From: Phlegmacium glaucopus
Taxonomy: Eukaryota > Basidiomycota > Agaricomycetes > Agaricales > Cortinariaceae
Assembly: GCA_015039465.1 (NCBI GenBank)
Contig: MU130030.1
Span: forward strand, 97,950-161,949
Length of the DNA stretch: 64,000 nucleotides
Reading direction: 5' to 3'
Shown: positions 34,000 through 45,634 of the stretch, in pieces
How the letters are laid out: every line of letters starts with the position of its first letter
Position numbering within the stretch: the first letter of the stretch is position 1
Notes under the pieces: generated by a model
Databases searched by the model: none
The model's input: only the letters and a program-made list of their open reading frames with translations
Told to the model about the DNA's origin: nothing
Made by a program: the position numbers and the translations under genes

Positions 34000-34650
34000 C
34001 ATGCCACATGTTTCTAGTAATGTTTTTAGTGGGAATCCAATCCCGATGAAAACTTTTTTTAAGAGGTCGGATAAACCGCGGAACATGTTTTCATCGCCGG
34101 AGATCCACCGACCGTGGTATCTATGTTTCTTCTTTCCACTCCGGTAAACCCTTACACTAAAGACTTATATAGGTGTTAAGTCTAAGTAGTGTCTTTTGTT
34201 GAAATTGTCATTCAAGAATTCCTTAATTTAGTACTATCATGAGCCAAAACTGTAAGTCTGTAACATGCAATGAAAACATCTGAATCTGCAAGGATAACCT
34301 GTTCAGGTATTGTGATTAAGTATGTTCAACACCCTGAAGACCGTACGAGTATGGGAAGATTATGTCGATGCAGGCATCCTCAACAGGTATGGATGCAAAA
34401 GATGCTCATGTTCCAGAGACTTTGGGCATAGATTAGATTAGATTATGGACCCTTAATTCCCCTTTTGAGACATGCACCATTTCATTCAACTCAAAATCAA
34501 ATAACTCTGTCAGTTTTGGTCCGATTGCTTATCCCTTTAACCAATTTGTAGCCCTCAATGAATGAAAGCGATTTGTTAAAGGAATAAGAATTTCTCCTTT
34601 TTTTGATGGCCCTATTTAGGTTGTACAAAAGTAGCGGCCTTTAGGCGACC
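34000..34650. other. No recognisable gene; 5' break of the gypsy element near its right end
   Basis: No feature recognised until pol homology starts at about 34,650. Confidence 0.4.
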
Positions 34651-34654
34651 GGCA

Positions 34655-37301
34655 CCATAAGAAAGACGGAAAGCTTCGACCTTGCCAAGACTATTGATAC
34701 CTGAACAATCACACGATTAAAAACACTTATCCACTTCCACTTATCACAGAGATCATGGACAAACTCAAAGGCGCAACTTGTTTCACCAAGTTTGATGTCC
34801 TCAGAGGCTACAACAATGTCCAGATTGCGAAAGGAGATGAATGGAAAGCTGCATTCAAGACAAATCGAGGATTATGTGAACCAACAGTAATGTTCTTTGG
34901 AATGTGCAATTCACTGGCAACATTTCAAGCGATGATGGATTCTATCTTTGAAGATCTTATCGAAGGCGGCTATATCATTGTATACATGGACGACATCCTG
35001 ATCTTTGCAAAGAACAAAAAAGGTCTTACAGTTGTCTACAGGAAAATGATCTCTATTTGAAACCAAAGAAATGCAAATTCAATAAGAAGAAAGTCGAATA
35101 TCTAGGAATGATCATTGAAGAAGGCAAGATCTCTATGGACCCAACCAAACTCAAAGGTATCCGAGACTGGCCGACCCCTACATCTGTGAAAGAAGTACGA
35201 TCCTTCTTAGGATTTGGAAACTTTTACCGACGATTCATCCAACATTTCTCTGACTTATGTCAACCGCTGAATAATCTTTTGAAAAAAGATATGCCTTTTG
35301 AATGGACCGATAAATGCCAAGAAACTTTTGAACTCCTGAAACAATGCTTTACTGAGGAGCCAGTCTTACAAATGCCCGATCCGACCCGACCCTTCCAAAT
35401 CGAATCCAATGCTTTGAAATATGCATCAGGTGCAGTCCTTACACAGACAGACATGAACAGAGACCAACACCCTGTAGCTTTCTTATCAAAAAGCTTTTCA
35501 CCAACCGAACAAAACTACGAAATCTATGATCGTGAACTCCTAGCAATCATATGAGCTTTAACTGACTGGAGACATTACATTCTTGGATCTGAACACATGA
35601 CCACAGTCTATTCTGATCACAAGAATTTAACTTATTATTGAACCGCACAGAAACTGAACAGACGACAAGCTCGATGGTCATTGTTCCTCTCTGAATTCAA
35701 TGTCAACCTGATCCATCTACCTGGAACCAAGATGATCCTGACACTCTTTCCCAACGAGCTGATTTCTGTCCCAAGGACAACAATGACAATGAAGACATCA
35801 CAATGCTCCCTGATTCTTTATTTGTCAATCTGGTCGACCTTGATTTACAAGAACAAATAGCCAACTCTACCGATATAGACACCGACGCCGCTGATGCATT
35901 ACGCTCCTTACTCAAAAAGGGACCTTCTAATCTAAGGAATGATCTTGAACACTGGTCGACTGAGGAATTTATGGGAAAACCAATCCTGTTTTATAAAGGA
36001 AAAACTATATTCCCCAAAACTGAGAACTTTGTCAGAAATTAGTCAAACAATTCCATGATGCACCGACTGCAGGACATCCAGGAGAATTGGAGACTTACAA
36101 TTCTATTTCTCAACATTACTGGTGGCCAGGTCTTTGAACCTTCGTGAAGAACTATGTGAAAGGATGTTCCGATTGCCAACAGTTTAAAATCAACAGAAAC
36201 CCATTGAGACCATCTTTTCTACCGATAGAAGGACCGAAGGACTCTAGACCTTTTGCGAACTGTTCCATGGACTTGATCACTGACTTACCACCTATTGACG
36301 GCAAGGATGCTGTATTGGTCGTGGTCGACCACGGGCTTACAAAGGGGGTGATTCTTATCCCTTGCGCAAAAACTTGCACTTCAGAAGACATCACTCAATT
36401 TTTGCTCGACAACCTTTACAAATGATTTGGACTCCCCAACAAGATGATCTCCGACAGAGACCCTCAATTTACCGCCAAAGCCTTCAAAAACCTTTTCAAA
36501 CTACTCGGAATCGAACACATGAAAACAACGGCTTTCCACCCTCAATCTGATGGAACAACTGAACGTTTCAACCAAGAAATTGAAGCATACCTTTTTATTT
36601 ATTGCTTTGACAATCCGACAAGTTGGTTAACCGCCCTACCTACACTCAAATTTACCCACAACAACCGAAGACATTCTGGAAGAACACGAACTCCTTTCAA
36701 GTTGATCATGGGATCATCTCCTATCCCCATACCCCTTTCATTTGAAAACACACAATTCCCTGCCGTTGAAGAACGAACATGGAAATTACTCAAAGACCGA
36801 GAAGAAGCTCTAGCAGCACATGAACTAGCATGACACCGAATGGAGAACAGGATCAAATTGAACTTTAAACCATTCCGAGAAGGACAACTAGTTTGGTTAG
36901 ACTCCAGAAATTTAAAAACAAATTACAACAAGAAGATCACACCACAACGAGAAGGACCATTCCCTATTGAAAAAGTCCTTGGACCCCTCACTTATTGATT
37001 GAAACTCCCTGAAACATGGAAGATTCATAATGTTTTTCATGCATACCTCCTCATGCCATACATTGAAAATGAAGTACACAGACCAAATTTCCTTAAACCA
37101 CCTGCTGAAATTATTGATGGAGAAGAAGAATACAAAGTCGAAGCCATCATAGGACATAGAAAACGAGGACGTGGATACCAATTCAAGATCTGATGGAAAG
37201 ATTACCCAATCTCCGAAGCAACGTGGGAACCAGAATCACACATCAAAAATGCAGATGACATGTTGTCACTTTACAAACAAAGCCATCACCTCAACTTCTA
37301 A
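34655..37301 (+). pseudogene. Gypsy pol: RT, RNase H, integrase, chromodomain, many TGA stops
   Basis: RT: CQDY*YLNNHTI (the * is TGA 34695-34697 in the canonical DYR), [13 protein letters not shown], then YMDDILIFA (active-site DD kept). A deletion/frameshift near 35,020-35,036 precedes [10 protein letters not shown]. RNase H and tether: RELLAII*ALTDWRHYI (35552) and [14 protein letters not shown] (35639). Frameshifts lie near 35,733 and 36,025. Integrase: H2C2 finger HDAPTAGHPG...CSDCQQF, WPGL*TFV (36135), DDE residues in MDLITDLPP, ISDRDPQFT and SDGTTERFNQE. Later TGAs are at 36423, 36831, 36996 and 37191. The chromodomain (EYKVEAIIGHRKRGRGYQ, DYPISEATWEPESHI) ends at TAA 37299. At nearly every TGA the family residue is Arg. 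Confidence 0.93.
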
Positions 37302-37304
37302 AAC

Positions 37305-37496
37305 ATGTGTTACACTTCTTACCAACATGAATGCATCGACTGGGAGTTCTTGAAATTCATTGACGTCATTGCCAAAATCGCCAACGAATTCGAGGATATA
37401 AGACTCGCCCTCGAAAAACAAAAAGACAATAATTTTGTACTTCCTGAATTTGACTTTGAGCTCAAATATTCTCGAATTTACAATTTCTCCCTTTGA
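37305..37496 (+). CDS. Small ORF directly after pol, 63 aa
   Basis: The ATG comes 3 nt after the pol TAA, and the ORF ends TGA at 37494-37496, 4 nt before the next ATG. The product is acidic and possibly helical (FIDVIAKIANEFEDIRLALE). No known domain. The tight stop-start spacing suggests translation by termination-reinitiation or a leftover of a once fused frame; the TGA itself could be a decayed CGA. Unrecognised. Confidence 0.4.
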   Translation: MCYTSYQHECIDWEFLKFIDVIAKIANEFEDIRLALEKQKDNNFVLPEFDFELKYSRIYNFSL

Positions 37497-37500
37497 AACC

Positions 37501-38121
37501 ATGCCTCAAACTCCTTCCTCGTCTTCTTCCTCTCACTGTACTCATCCTTGATCCCCGATTTTTGATTTCACGCACAACAAATTCTCTTCCTATGTACAAA
37601 ACCAACATGACATCAACAACCTCACTCCTTTCCTTCAAACAAACCCTGTCTTATACACCAAATTCCTGTATTTCCACCATGTCGACCAGAGCATCATACA
37701 AGCTAAGCGAGAACTTGAATATCTACAAACTCAAGCAGACACATTGTACGATAACATGGCTGGTTGTGGCCTAATTCAACAAATTGAACCATTCATTAGA
37801 CTCAAACGACGAAACCCCACTGGCTCAAGAAGACATTCTCCTTACCCTCTACGACAATCGTTTTCTCCCCTCCCTCTTCCCAACTCAAACACTTCTGGAA
37901 CACAACAAAACCCTATCATCATCGACGACGACGATGAAGTTGTTGTACAATGTCACTGTTCTATTTGCAATACTGACGGTCATCCCTCTCGACTATGTTA
38001 TTTTGCGGTCGGAGGAGAACAGATCATCTTTTCAGAAGAACGACCACTCACTGAATACCGACGATGCAACAATTGCCACGAGATAGGTCACGGATGGCAA
38101 CACTGTCCAGATGAACAATGA
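37501..38121 (+). pseudogene. Third ORF of the gypsy element: two CCHC zinc knuckles
   Basis: About 206 codons from the ATG at 37501, with one in-frame TGA (37549-37551, HP*SPI). The N-terminal half has a helical stretch (SIIQAKRELEYLQTQADTLY). The middle is Ser/Pro-rich with an acidic IIIDDDDEVVV tract. The C-terminal half carries CSICNTDGHPSRLC and CNNCHEIGHGWQHC, two C-x2-C-x4-H-x4-C knuckles of the retroviral nucleocapsid type. Such knuckles normally belong to gag, upstream of pol; here they follow the chromodomain. A nucleic-acid-binding accessory protein is inferred. Confidence 0.65.
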
Positions 38122-38180
38122 GAAGGGTTATTCTTAGAATCTGAGTCAAATTCGGAGTCTTCAAGGTAAAATGGGGGTAA

Positions 38181-38842
38181 TGTTACAAACTTCCTTTTTC
38201 TTTCCTTAACTCCTCCAAATACATGCAAGGCGAACACACAAGCCATTCACGAAATCATATCAAAACAGGACACACATGACAACATAACGACGCGAATCAT
38301 AACACCGAATAATACAAAAACAGACCACCTGAAACCCTAACCACCAAAACCAAGAACCACCCGTCGATGAACGACAAAGACCCGAGTCACAAATAAAAGA
38401 CCAACAAAACTAATACTTGAAAAGCGAACACGGGAACGTTCAACTCAAAAAAGACCAAATGTTGAGAGTTGAGGCATAACCATATTGGGAAAGGCCACCG
38501 TGAACAGTGTTGAGAGCTGAGGCATAACCATATTGGGAAAGGCCGCTATGAACAAAGCGGTATGGGCGACGAGTAGGAGACTATGCCACAGATGCCACTC
38601 CATTGTACCACCAACATATAAATACTGTACCACCCCATAGATGTACCTCAGTCGTTATAACAAGTGACTGAGGTACGCTATCTTATTTCCTCTCTTACTT
38701 ACTTCATTTACTTACATTTACTGTACCTAGTATTGTCACATCATCATCTAGGTACGATAGACTAAAATATTAGTCGTTATAACAAGTGACTGAGTATTGT
38801 CACATCATCATCTAGCGCCATCTAGGGTATTAGATTCTAACA
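38181..38842 (+). repeat. 3' LTR of the gypsy element (662 bp)
   Basis: It starts TGTTACAAAC after the polypurine tract and ends GATTCTAACA, with inverted TGTTA/TAACA ends. It contains a TATA-like tataaatact at about 38,619. The hairpin phrase gttataacaagtgactgag occurs near 38,654 and 38,775, and a tandem ttgagag..tgaggcataaccatattgggaaaggcc at 38,462-38,545. Confidence 0.8.
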
Positions 38843-41415
38843 CGCCAGGGACTGAGAGAGAAAACGGTGAGTAAATTGTTTTCACGCGGCAAACAAGGCC
38901 ATCACCATCAACACGTGCAATCACGGAAGTTACCGGCAAGTCTTGCGTTACCTTTGAATTTTTGAAAGCCGCATCCGCTTATAAGAACGAGCCCCTAAAG
39001 GGGACTTGTAACATCCACAGGTGTGGGTTTCAACAGGTACAGGTGTGGGTTTTTCAAAAACCCAAGGGTATATAACCTGTGGACAGGTACACGTCCAAAA
39101 CCAACAGGGAGAATACTTATAATAATTATTTTATTATTTACTGGTAGTAACCTAATATTATACATGCCATATTCCAGAAAACAAAGCTACGCTCAGTAGT
39201 TGATAACATCCATGGATGCTTAGGCTAGAAGAGGGTTCAGTAATTATCAAAACTCAAGGGAACGGGTAGCAGGTAGCAAAGAACCGAAGTTCTTATCGGC
39301 GCTCAATGCGGTGAAGAGCTGGGGTACTGAGTCGACGACGAGACAATGGTGTTCTCGAGGAAGGAAAAATGAGTGTGATTACTGTGTGCTGATCTGCTTG
39401 TCAAAGTCCCCGTTCTTTCGCTTTCGCTCATACCTTGATTCGCCATGGAAAATCAGCGGTAGAGCCCTAAGGTATAATGCCGACTTGGAGAATCCACCAA
39501 TGGGCATTTTAGGATTTGAATTAAACTTTGAACTTCTTGCGAGAGCCTGACGTTAGGAACTCCGAAGTTGGAGTACTCCCACTTTTTAGTGGCCGTGACC
39601 TGTTGATCAAGTTCGAGCTTAATCACGTTGTATCTCGATTTCGACGTAGACGAGCTTACCAGGAGGGATATTCTCAAGCATCATCAGATTATGCGCCAAT
39701 ACCGACCTTTTGGGTGCTGTACGTTGTCTAATTGAACGTCCTCTCAGAAACGGAATCACCTTTTCGCAAAATATTCCTACCATTATTTTCAAAGTTTTTG
39801 ACCAGTGCTGGTACTTGGGACTTCAACGGTATATTGTGGTCTGGAGATCTTATTGACGACAACTTCCCAAACTTTGGAAGGGGTGCGACCTCAACGGCAT
39901 TAGCTTAGTCAGGGCTCCGCATCACGGACCTTCATCGCCACGAAAGTCATATTGTGATTATCACCTTGGGCAGTGGGCACGATCACTCCCTTGGATTGCA
40001 TATGGGATCCAATGAACCACAAGATGTTTCTGGGCGCAATTAGTTCCGGGCGGGGACAGCATGCTAGGTACGTGGTTACTGATTGATGATCCGGTCGGAT
40101 GTGCATACAGAACTTTGAACAAAAGGGTTGAGACTCGTAAGGCTAGAATCAGATTAAAAACATATGAAAGCATGGCAAATACTAGATGTGATCAAATGAA
40201 AAATCAGGGTAGTGGCCAATCATATTTGTTATAATGATGTCAAGAGATACCTTGCCGAACGTATATGAGTTCAGAGCAAGTGACCAATGGCCAAAACCAG
40301 TCAGGGCATTGGGTATGCATGGGAGAATACCAAACTAGTGACGTCTTTTTCTGAGATGTTCAGATTCAGCGGTCAGCTTTGAGGATTAAATATTAAACCT
40401 TAGTGGCACGAGATAGATGGAACCGATTCAGCCATTCTTCGATACATAGTCACCATTCCAGACGTCAGAAGAGGACGAACGAAGCGTGAACTGCCAATTG
40501 AGACCAGACTATAAGCGATAAACATATATAGCCAAGTTTTGTGTGATTTGGGAGCCAGCCGTTCGGAAAGAAAATCAGGGGTGACGAGGAATTTCCAGTG
40601 TTCCGCAAAAAGACCAACAGCCCAAGGACCAGATGAGGCAGTGCAAGTAATGAAACGATTGATAAACACAAGGTCCAGCCGTGTTGGTGAAATGAACATA
40701 TCATCATCTGAGGAAACACCGGGGGGGCGCGCCGAGTAACTCTAGCCAAGGTCAGGTCCTTTTTCAAATATGATGGGCAAGCGATAAATTAACCCCAGTG
40801 GCAAATTGTCGTCATACTCTTCAGACGTAAAAGGGAATAGTCGGTTTATGGCAGGTCCATATCGATAGCGCCAAGGTCTACCGATGCCGATTCGGCGTAA
40901 GCCATCCTCGAGCTGATTTTTCAATTGGCTTAGGGTTGAGGCTTATTTAAACAGCCGTTGACGTCGCTAGTTATACAATTACACGGGGTGCAACGAGGCA
41001 AGCAAATTAGCCAGCAAGTCCACAAAAAGGAAAACTACCAGGTCTATTCCAGTTCCCAGTGTATTCAGATCTAGTTTCTAGTTCAATTGTCAATCCAAGT
41101 GCGTGGCGAGGAAGAGGCCTGATGGCCTGTGATAAATTTACAAGCCATGAAGAAAGTAACGTCAACTTTAATTCCGAGTCTGAACATATCCATACCTTAA
41201 GTTGATGGTTCAAACGCGAGGTGAGCAAACAAAAAGGAAAAACACAAAAAAAGGTCAGCAAAAAAAACGAGGTTCAGGTGCAGCGGCGCTTTTATTTCCT
41301 TCACATTTACGGGATGTTATCTTCCATTTATCCTCCGAGTTTCTGGATTCCAACTGTTCTTCTCCCGTTGTACTCGACTTTTCGAAGCTTCGAAGCACAC
41401 CCCCCTGTTCACATT
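38843..41415. other. No gene recognised
   Basis: Mixed-composition sequence with short open frames on both strands. 39,005-39,100 carries a fragment of the GGGTT/ACCC repeat family (aggtgtgggtttttcaaaaaccc). Some of this could be host gene sequence with introns I cannot model. Confidence 0.4.
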
Positions 41416-41503
41416 TCACCTCCCGATATCGGAATTTGTCGTGGATTGGATGTGAACTTTAAGCGATTCCTCGAGATAATGTCGCTCCGGTTCCGTGTCC
41501 CGA

Positions 41504-41725
41504 TCATGATGACGAAGACGAAGTCGGCGGAATGGAAGGGGGTGGTCTGGACGACTTGAGCTGTTCCGAGGATTGATCGCGTTCAACAGGTATTCCCAAT
41601 AACCCGGGTGGTATAGCCTGATACTCAACCGCAGCAAACAGGATTGGAGGAGAGAAGCGCGTGCATCTCTGAGTGTGAAACATGCGGCACACACGCTGCA
41701 GTCTTTCGAGTCCAAGATTAGCCAT
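41504..41725 (-). CDS. Hypothetical ORF, 73 aa, unrecognised
   Basis: A minus-strand open frame from the ATG of MANLGLERLQRVCRMF, possibly with an organelle-targeting-like basic start (Arg-rich, no acids in the first 40 residues except one Glu), ending in a Pro/Ser tract. Another frame is open over the same bases. No family recognised; it may be one exon of a gene. Confidence 0.25.
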   Translation of the reverse strand: MANLGLERLQRVCRMFHTQRCTRFSPPILFAAVEYQAIPPGLLGIPVERDQSSEQLKSSRPPPSIPPTSSSSS

Positions 41726-43923
41726 TTTCTGTCCGACGTGGCTCGGCCCTGTACTTGGAATGTATTGCTTTTAGAGTTCGGAACCGATGAGCGGACGAAA
41801 GCCTAAATCCAAATAAATTGCGTATTGCACCAGTCAGGGCTGGCGGATATAGTTCAAAACACCTACAGAGAAGAAAGGGAGGGGAAACATGACGAGAGCG
41901 CAGTAGTGATGGGAGGCTGAACACAGTGGAGCATGGAGCCTAGTATAACATATAGCGGCACGCAACCCCGACTCCACTCTCATCATACTCTAGTAGCCGG
42001 CGAGGACGCCCCTAGGGACAGAAACCACAACCGCCTCAGTTCCTATTCCGGTATCGTTATCGATCAGAGCTGTGTTGGTCATCGTTGAGGCGTGATACTT
42101 ACTAAAATGCCGCCTCATGCTCAATGCATGTTTTTTCCTACTCTCGTTGGACAGAAAAGCGGAAAAGCGGATGTAAGGTTGCCAAGTATGCCGAATTGGG
42201 GTCACAGCAGCCGTATGTGCAACCCAAGTAAGTCAAGCCATCATCGCGAGCCTCGAGGTGGGGTTGCTTGATAAGTAATACTGATTTCGGAGAGAAAGAG
42301 GCACCGGAAAGTTGTTAAAGGGTTATCTGCAATGGGAGTAGGGAGAGAAGAAGGGCAAAAAAGATAAAAGAGATGGGGAACGTGTATTGCGACCTGGCGT
42401 ATCGCGTGGCAGCCTCGAGGCTGAGTTGGGCGGGCGGTGTAAAGATCGCCGTTTCGGCTGTGGGTACCGGGGGACGATAGTGAGTTGTTTTCTTTTTCCT
42501 GTTTTATGTTTCGTGAATGGACCTTTTTTCGGGTAATTGTAACCCTGCTGCGATAATACGTGCTAGAAGACGATAAGAGCCTCTAATTGTGGCGTTGCAT
42601 CCGAGGAGTGGTAGTTATATCGGCTTGCTTGCCACTTATCTTTGCTGTGTTTGTATAGAATATCGTTATCGGTGGCTAATCGATTTCCTCCAGATACTTA
42701 CACCGGCAGACCTCCTCTCCTCCTCGTTGCATGTCGTTTAATGAGCTTGAAGCATCTGCAATTTGGTTTGGAAAATCTAACAATTCTACTTCGGCAAGAG
42801 ATATTCGAAAGAGAAGCGGAGATGATTAGATATTAAAGATGCAAATCATTGAGCGACTTCCCCACTTACGTATAACATTGGGAAAGTAGAGTGAGGTACA
42901 TACTTTTTGGTGATAATTACAGGATGCATAGACTCTCCCTGAATTCGATGATATATCTCTCGTCTCGGTCGAGGACAGGGTGATCTGGGAGAACGGCGTG
43001 CGGTGCTTATTTTGATCAAAACCAATCGTCCGGTGAGGGCAGGGCAGGTGGTTCAGTGATGAATCGTGATTAAGCTTGATCAATCCAGATTTATCATGAT
43101 CGCTGTTGGATCTATGGGGGGGTCGAAGTTGAGGTGTGGCTATAAGAAGGAAGTTTTTAATGTGGTATGGGAAACAAACATTTATGGAGATAGTGAGTGT
43201 TCCAAAAAGGGTTTGTTTGGATCCCGCCGCCGCTCTACTTTTGTAGATGTCAAGCGTCAAATGTTCGGTCATAACTGAGAGATAGATTATCAATTAGTTG
43301 CTGGTGATTAATCATGGCATCTGAGCATCTGATTATCAAGGGGGTGATGAAGGCGATGATGGAGATGCTGGATTATTAAGATAACTTTGAGAGTGGTGCC
43401 GACGATGTACTCGTGTCCTCTGTGGCCGATTACAAGAGCTTACTTCCAACAATAGTTGCGCGGGGTCACTGAGTCATAGGCAAGTCATAGGTGTGAAGCA
43501 CAGCGCGTTTCAAGATAGAATCGTGGGAATGCTCGGGCGCGGCACGAGGTTCGTTGATGGACCCAAGAAACCCTGACTCGGGTACTTGTTTGGTCGCGAT
43601 CAAAAAAAGCCCTAACCCTAATCTCTTGAAATTGTGGATTGTGAATTGGGAGTTTGGACTGATAATTAAGTGTTGCATACCTAGATGGATCTTTTAACCA
43701 AAAGGGCTTTCAGATTAATGAAAAGGGCATGGAGAAAGGGAGACTGAGAGAAGTGTGCTTGTTGATGTTGTTTGTACTTATTGAGCAGTGATTTCCTTAT
43801 AAGGAGATGTATTGTAGTATAATTATCCACGCTCTCTTTTATGCAACCGAGAAAATTCCCCTTGGCCCTACATATTTCTTTTCCTTTCCTCCACCCTAGA
43901 GGTGCTTTCAACTGGCTGGCCTG
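41726..43923. other. No gene recognised
   Basis: Intergenic or unmodelled host sequence with several open frames below 160 codons on both strands, none with a motif. The promoter and 5' UTR of the RING gene would be in the last few hundred bases. Confidence 0.4.
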
Positions 43924-45634
43924 ATGCTCACTCTTGCTCCCGGGTGCTCCTGCGACGTATGCGCGGAGGAGTATGGCCCACACCGTCCTCCACACTCCAT
44001 TCCTTGTGGTAATTTTTTTTCTCCTTTTTTTATCATTTTATTTGGATTTTTTCTCATCGACTAAATTTCTCTTTTCTGTATAGGACATGTTCTGTGTGGC
44101 AATTGCTGCACGACCATAGTTGAAAAAACCTCTTCCCGCGTCTCTCCTGCCTGTCCTTTCTGTCGCGAACCCTTCACTAGCGACTCTACTCGGCTCATTC
44201 GAATGGATTTCACTACCAGTGGCTGGAGTACACCTCGCCGCTTTCCTGCCATGGAGTCTTTCAATGACACTTTTAATACCGAAGTTCTCCAGAGGAAGAC
44301 AGAACGCCTCTTAAGTTCAGAAGGCAATTCCAGAACTCGTCTCGAGGTCCGCCGCTTGGAAGACAAGGTGGCCAAAGTTGCCGCAAAAAAATGTTCAGTA
44401 GAAGAGGTCTCCTCCCTATACACAGAACTCGACAGCTGGCTCCGGTCTGAGAAGGATGACCAAGTGCGTCCACCCAAAAAAATTTCCTCGCTTACGGCAC
44501 TATGACTAACCTGACAAAAATTTCACCCCTCTTTGACAGACTTCATCACTTTACCTCAGCGCAGCATTGCTACGAGCTATCCTCATGAACCACTTAGCCC
44601 ATTCGGAGGCCAGTAAAGCCGCAAAAACAACAGAAGCAAATTTAAAAAGTAAAATCGATGAAGTGGAAGCTCAAAAATTACAAGTCGAAACTGAATTACG
44701 AAGGTGCGTTTATCTCCGGCCTTGGCGCTAGGGTTTTTTTGTTGACTTTTTTCGGTTCCTAAATGACTCGTCCATCAGACAAGTGAGTCTATTCTGAACA
44801 GCCTCGTCATCTCCTGTCAATCTAACGCCATGGCCTATCTTCTTTTAGCGAACACAATATACACAAAAATCAACAGAATGCCAGCAACTCCGAGTCGAAG
44901 TGAATCAATTAAAGGCGTTGGCGACGACTCTCGGCGTAACTCCGCCGGAGCCGCAGCGAGCTTTGTCACCAACGCCAGCGCCAACGTCACCATCACCTTC
45001 GCCGACGCCATACAGCACTAGCTCTTCGGCACAATCCCCTCTGTCACGATTTAACTCTATGCATTCGAGGTCCGCCTCTATGTCCTCACGACCGTCCACG
45101 CCTGCTACGCCCATATCGCCCACAAGATCCCACACCCCAGCGCCATCACAGCTTTTGTCAAGATCACACACCCCCGCCCCCGCCCCAGTTCTTCCGCGGT
45201 CTCACACCCCTGCGCCTGTGCCGCCGCGGTCCCATACACCAGTTCCAATGCCCTCTCGGTCGCAAACGCCTGCTCCAATGCCTCCTCGTTCCCACACCCC
45301 ATCCCTTCGCTCACCCTCCATCAGGTCATATACACCAGCACCACCTGTTCCTGCCCTGCCAAGATTTTCCACACCGGCGCCTACCAATATGGCGCATCGG
45401 GTCCAAACACCTGCACCACTGGTTCCTCCGAAACCTCGACGGCTGTCGCAGCCTTCACCCCCTAAAATGATGCGTTCCACATCTGAAGAAAAAGCTGAAG
45501 CCCATGAAAGATGGCTGCCGCCTTCATCTCCTGAAGGGGACTACGACTATAACCAATCGAGCAAATTGAAGAGCTCGAGACCTTCTTCAAGGACGGCGTC
45601 GTATAGCATCACCTCCCGACTGAGGGACTACTAA
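43924..45634 (+). CDS. RING-finger protein with coiled coil and Ser/Pro-rich tail, five exons
   Basis: Proposed exons: 43924-44008, 44084-44463, 44540-44703, 44779-44782, 44849-45634 (472 aa), all with GT-AG introns of 66-76 nt. The RING is C3HC4: C10, C13 (CDVC), C28-H30 (CGH), C33, C36, then C52-C55 (CPFC), split by intron 1. Next comes a charged coiled-coil region (LRSEKDDQ, SKAAKTTEANLKSKIDEVEA, TECQQLRVEVNQLKAL), then a basic, low-complexity tail with about eight RSHTPAP-like units. RING proteins of this shape are presumed E3 ubiquitin ligases, the tail possibly a phosphorylation or docking surface. The frame is intact, unlike the transposons around it, so this is a host gene. The 4-nt exon is the least certain part. 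Confidence 0.8.

Larger units (their letters stand above)
34655..38842 (+). mobile_element. 5'-truncated chromodomain Ty3/gypsy retrotransposon
   Basis: Pol begins inside reverse transcriptase and continues through RNase H, H2C2 zinc finger, integrase and chromodomain; two further small ORFs, a polypurine tract (AAAATGGGGGT) and a 3' LTR follow. Gag, protease, the RT start and the 5' LTR are missing upstream. The chromodomain places it among chromoviruses. Confidence 0.9.

Noticed and set aside
43615..43632. Telomere-like CCCTAACCCTAA
   Set aside because: Only two units in single-copy surroundings; too short to suggest a former telomere.
44905..45480. Minus-strand Gly/Ala-rich ORFs
   Set aside because: They are antisense to the Pro/Ser-rich tail of the RING-finger gene.
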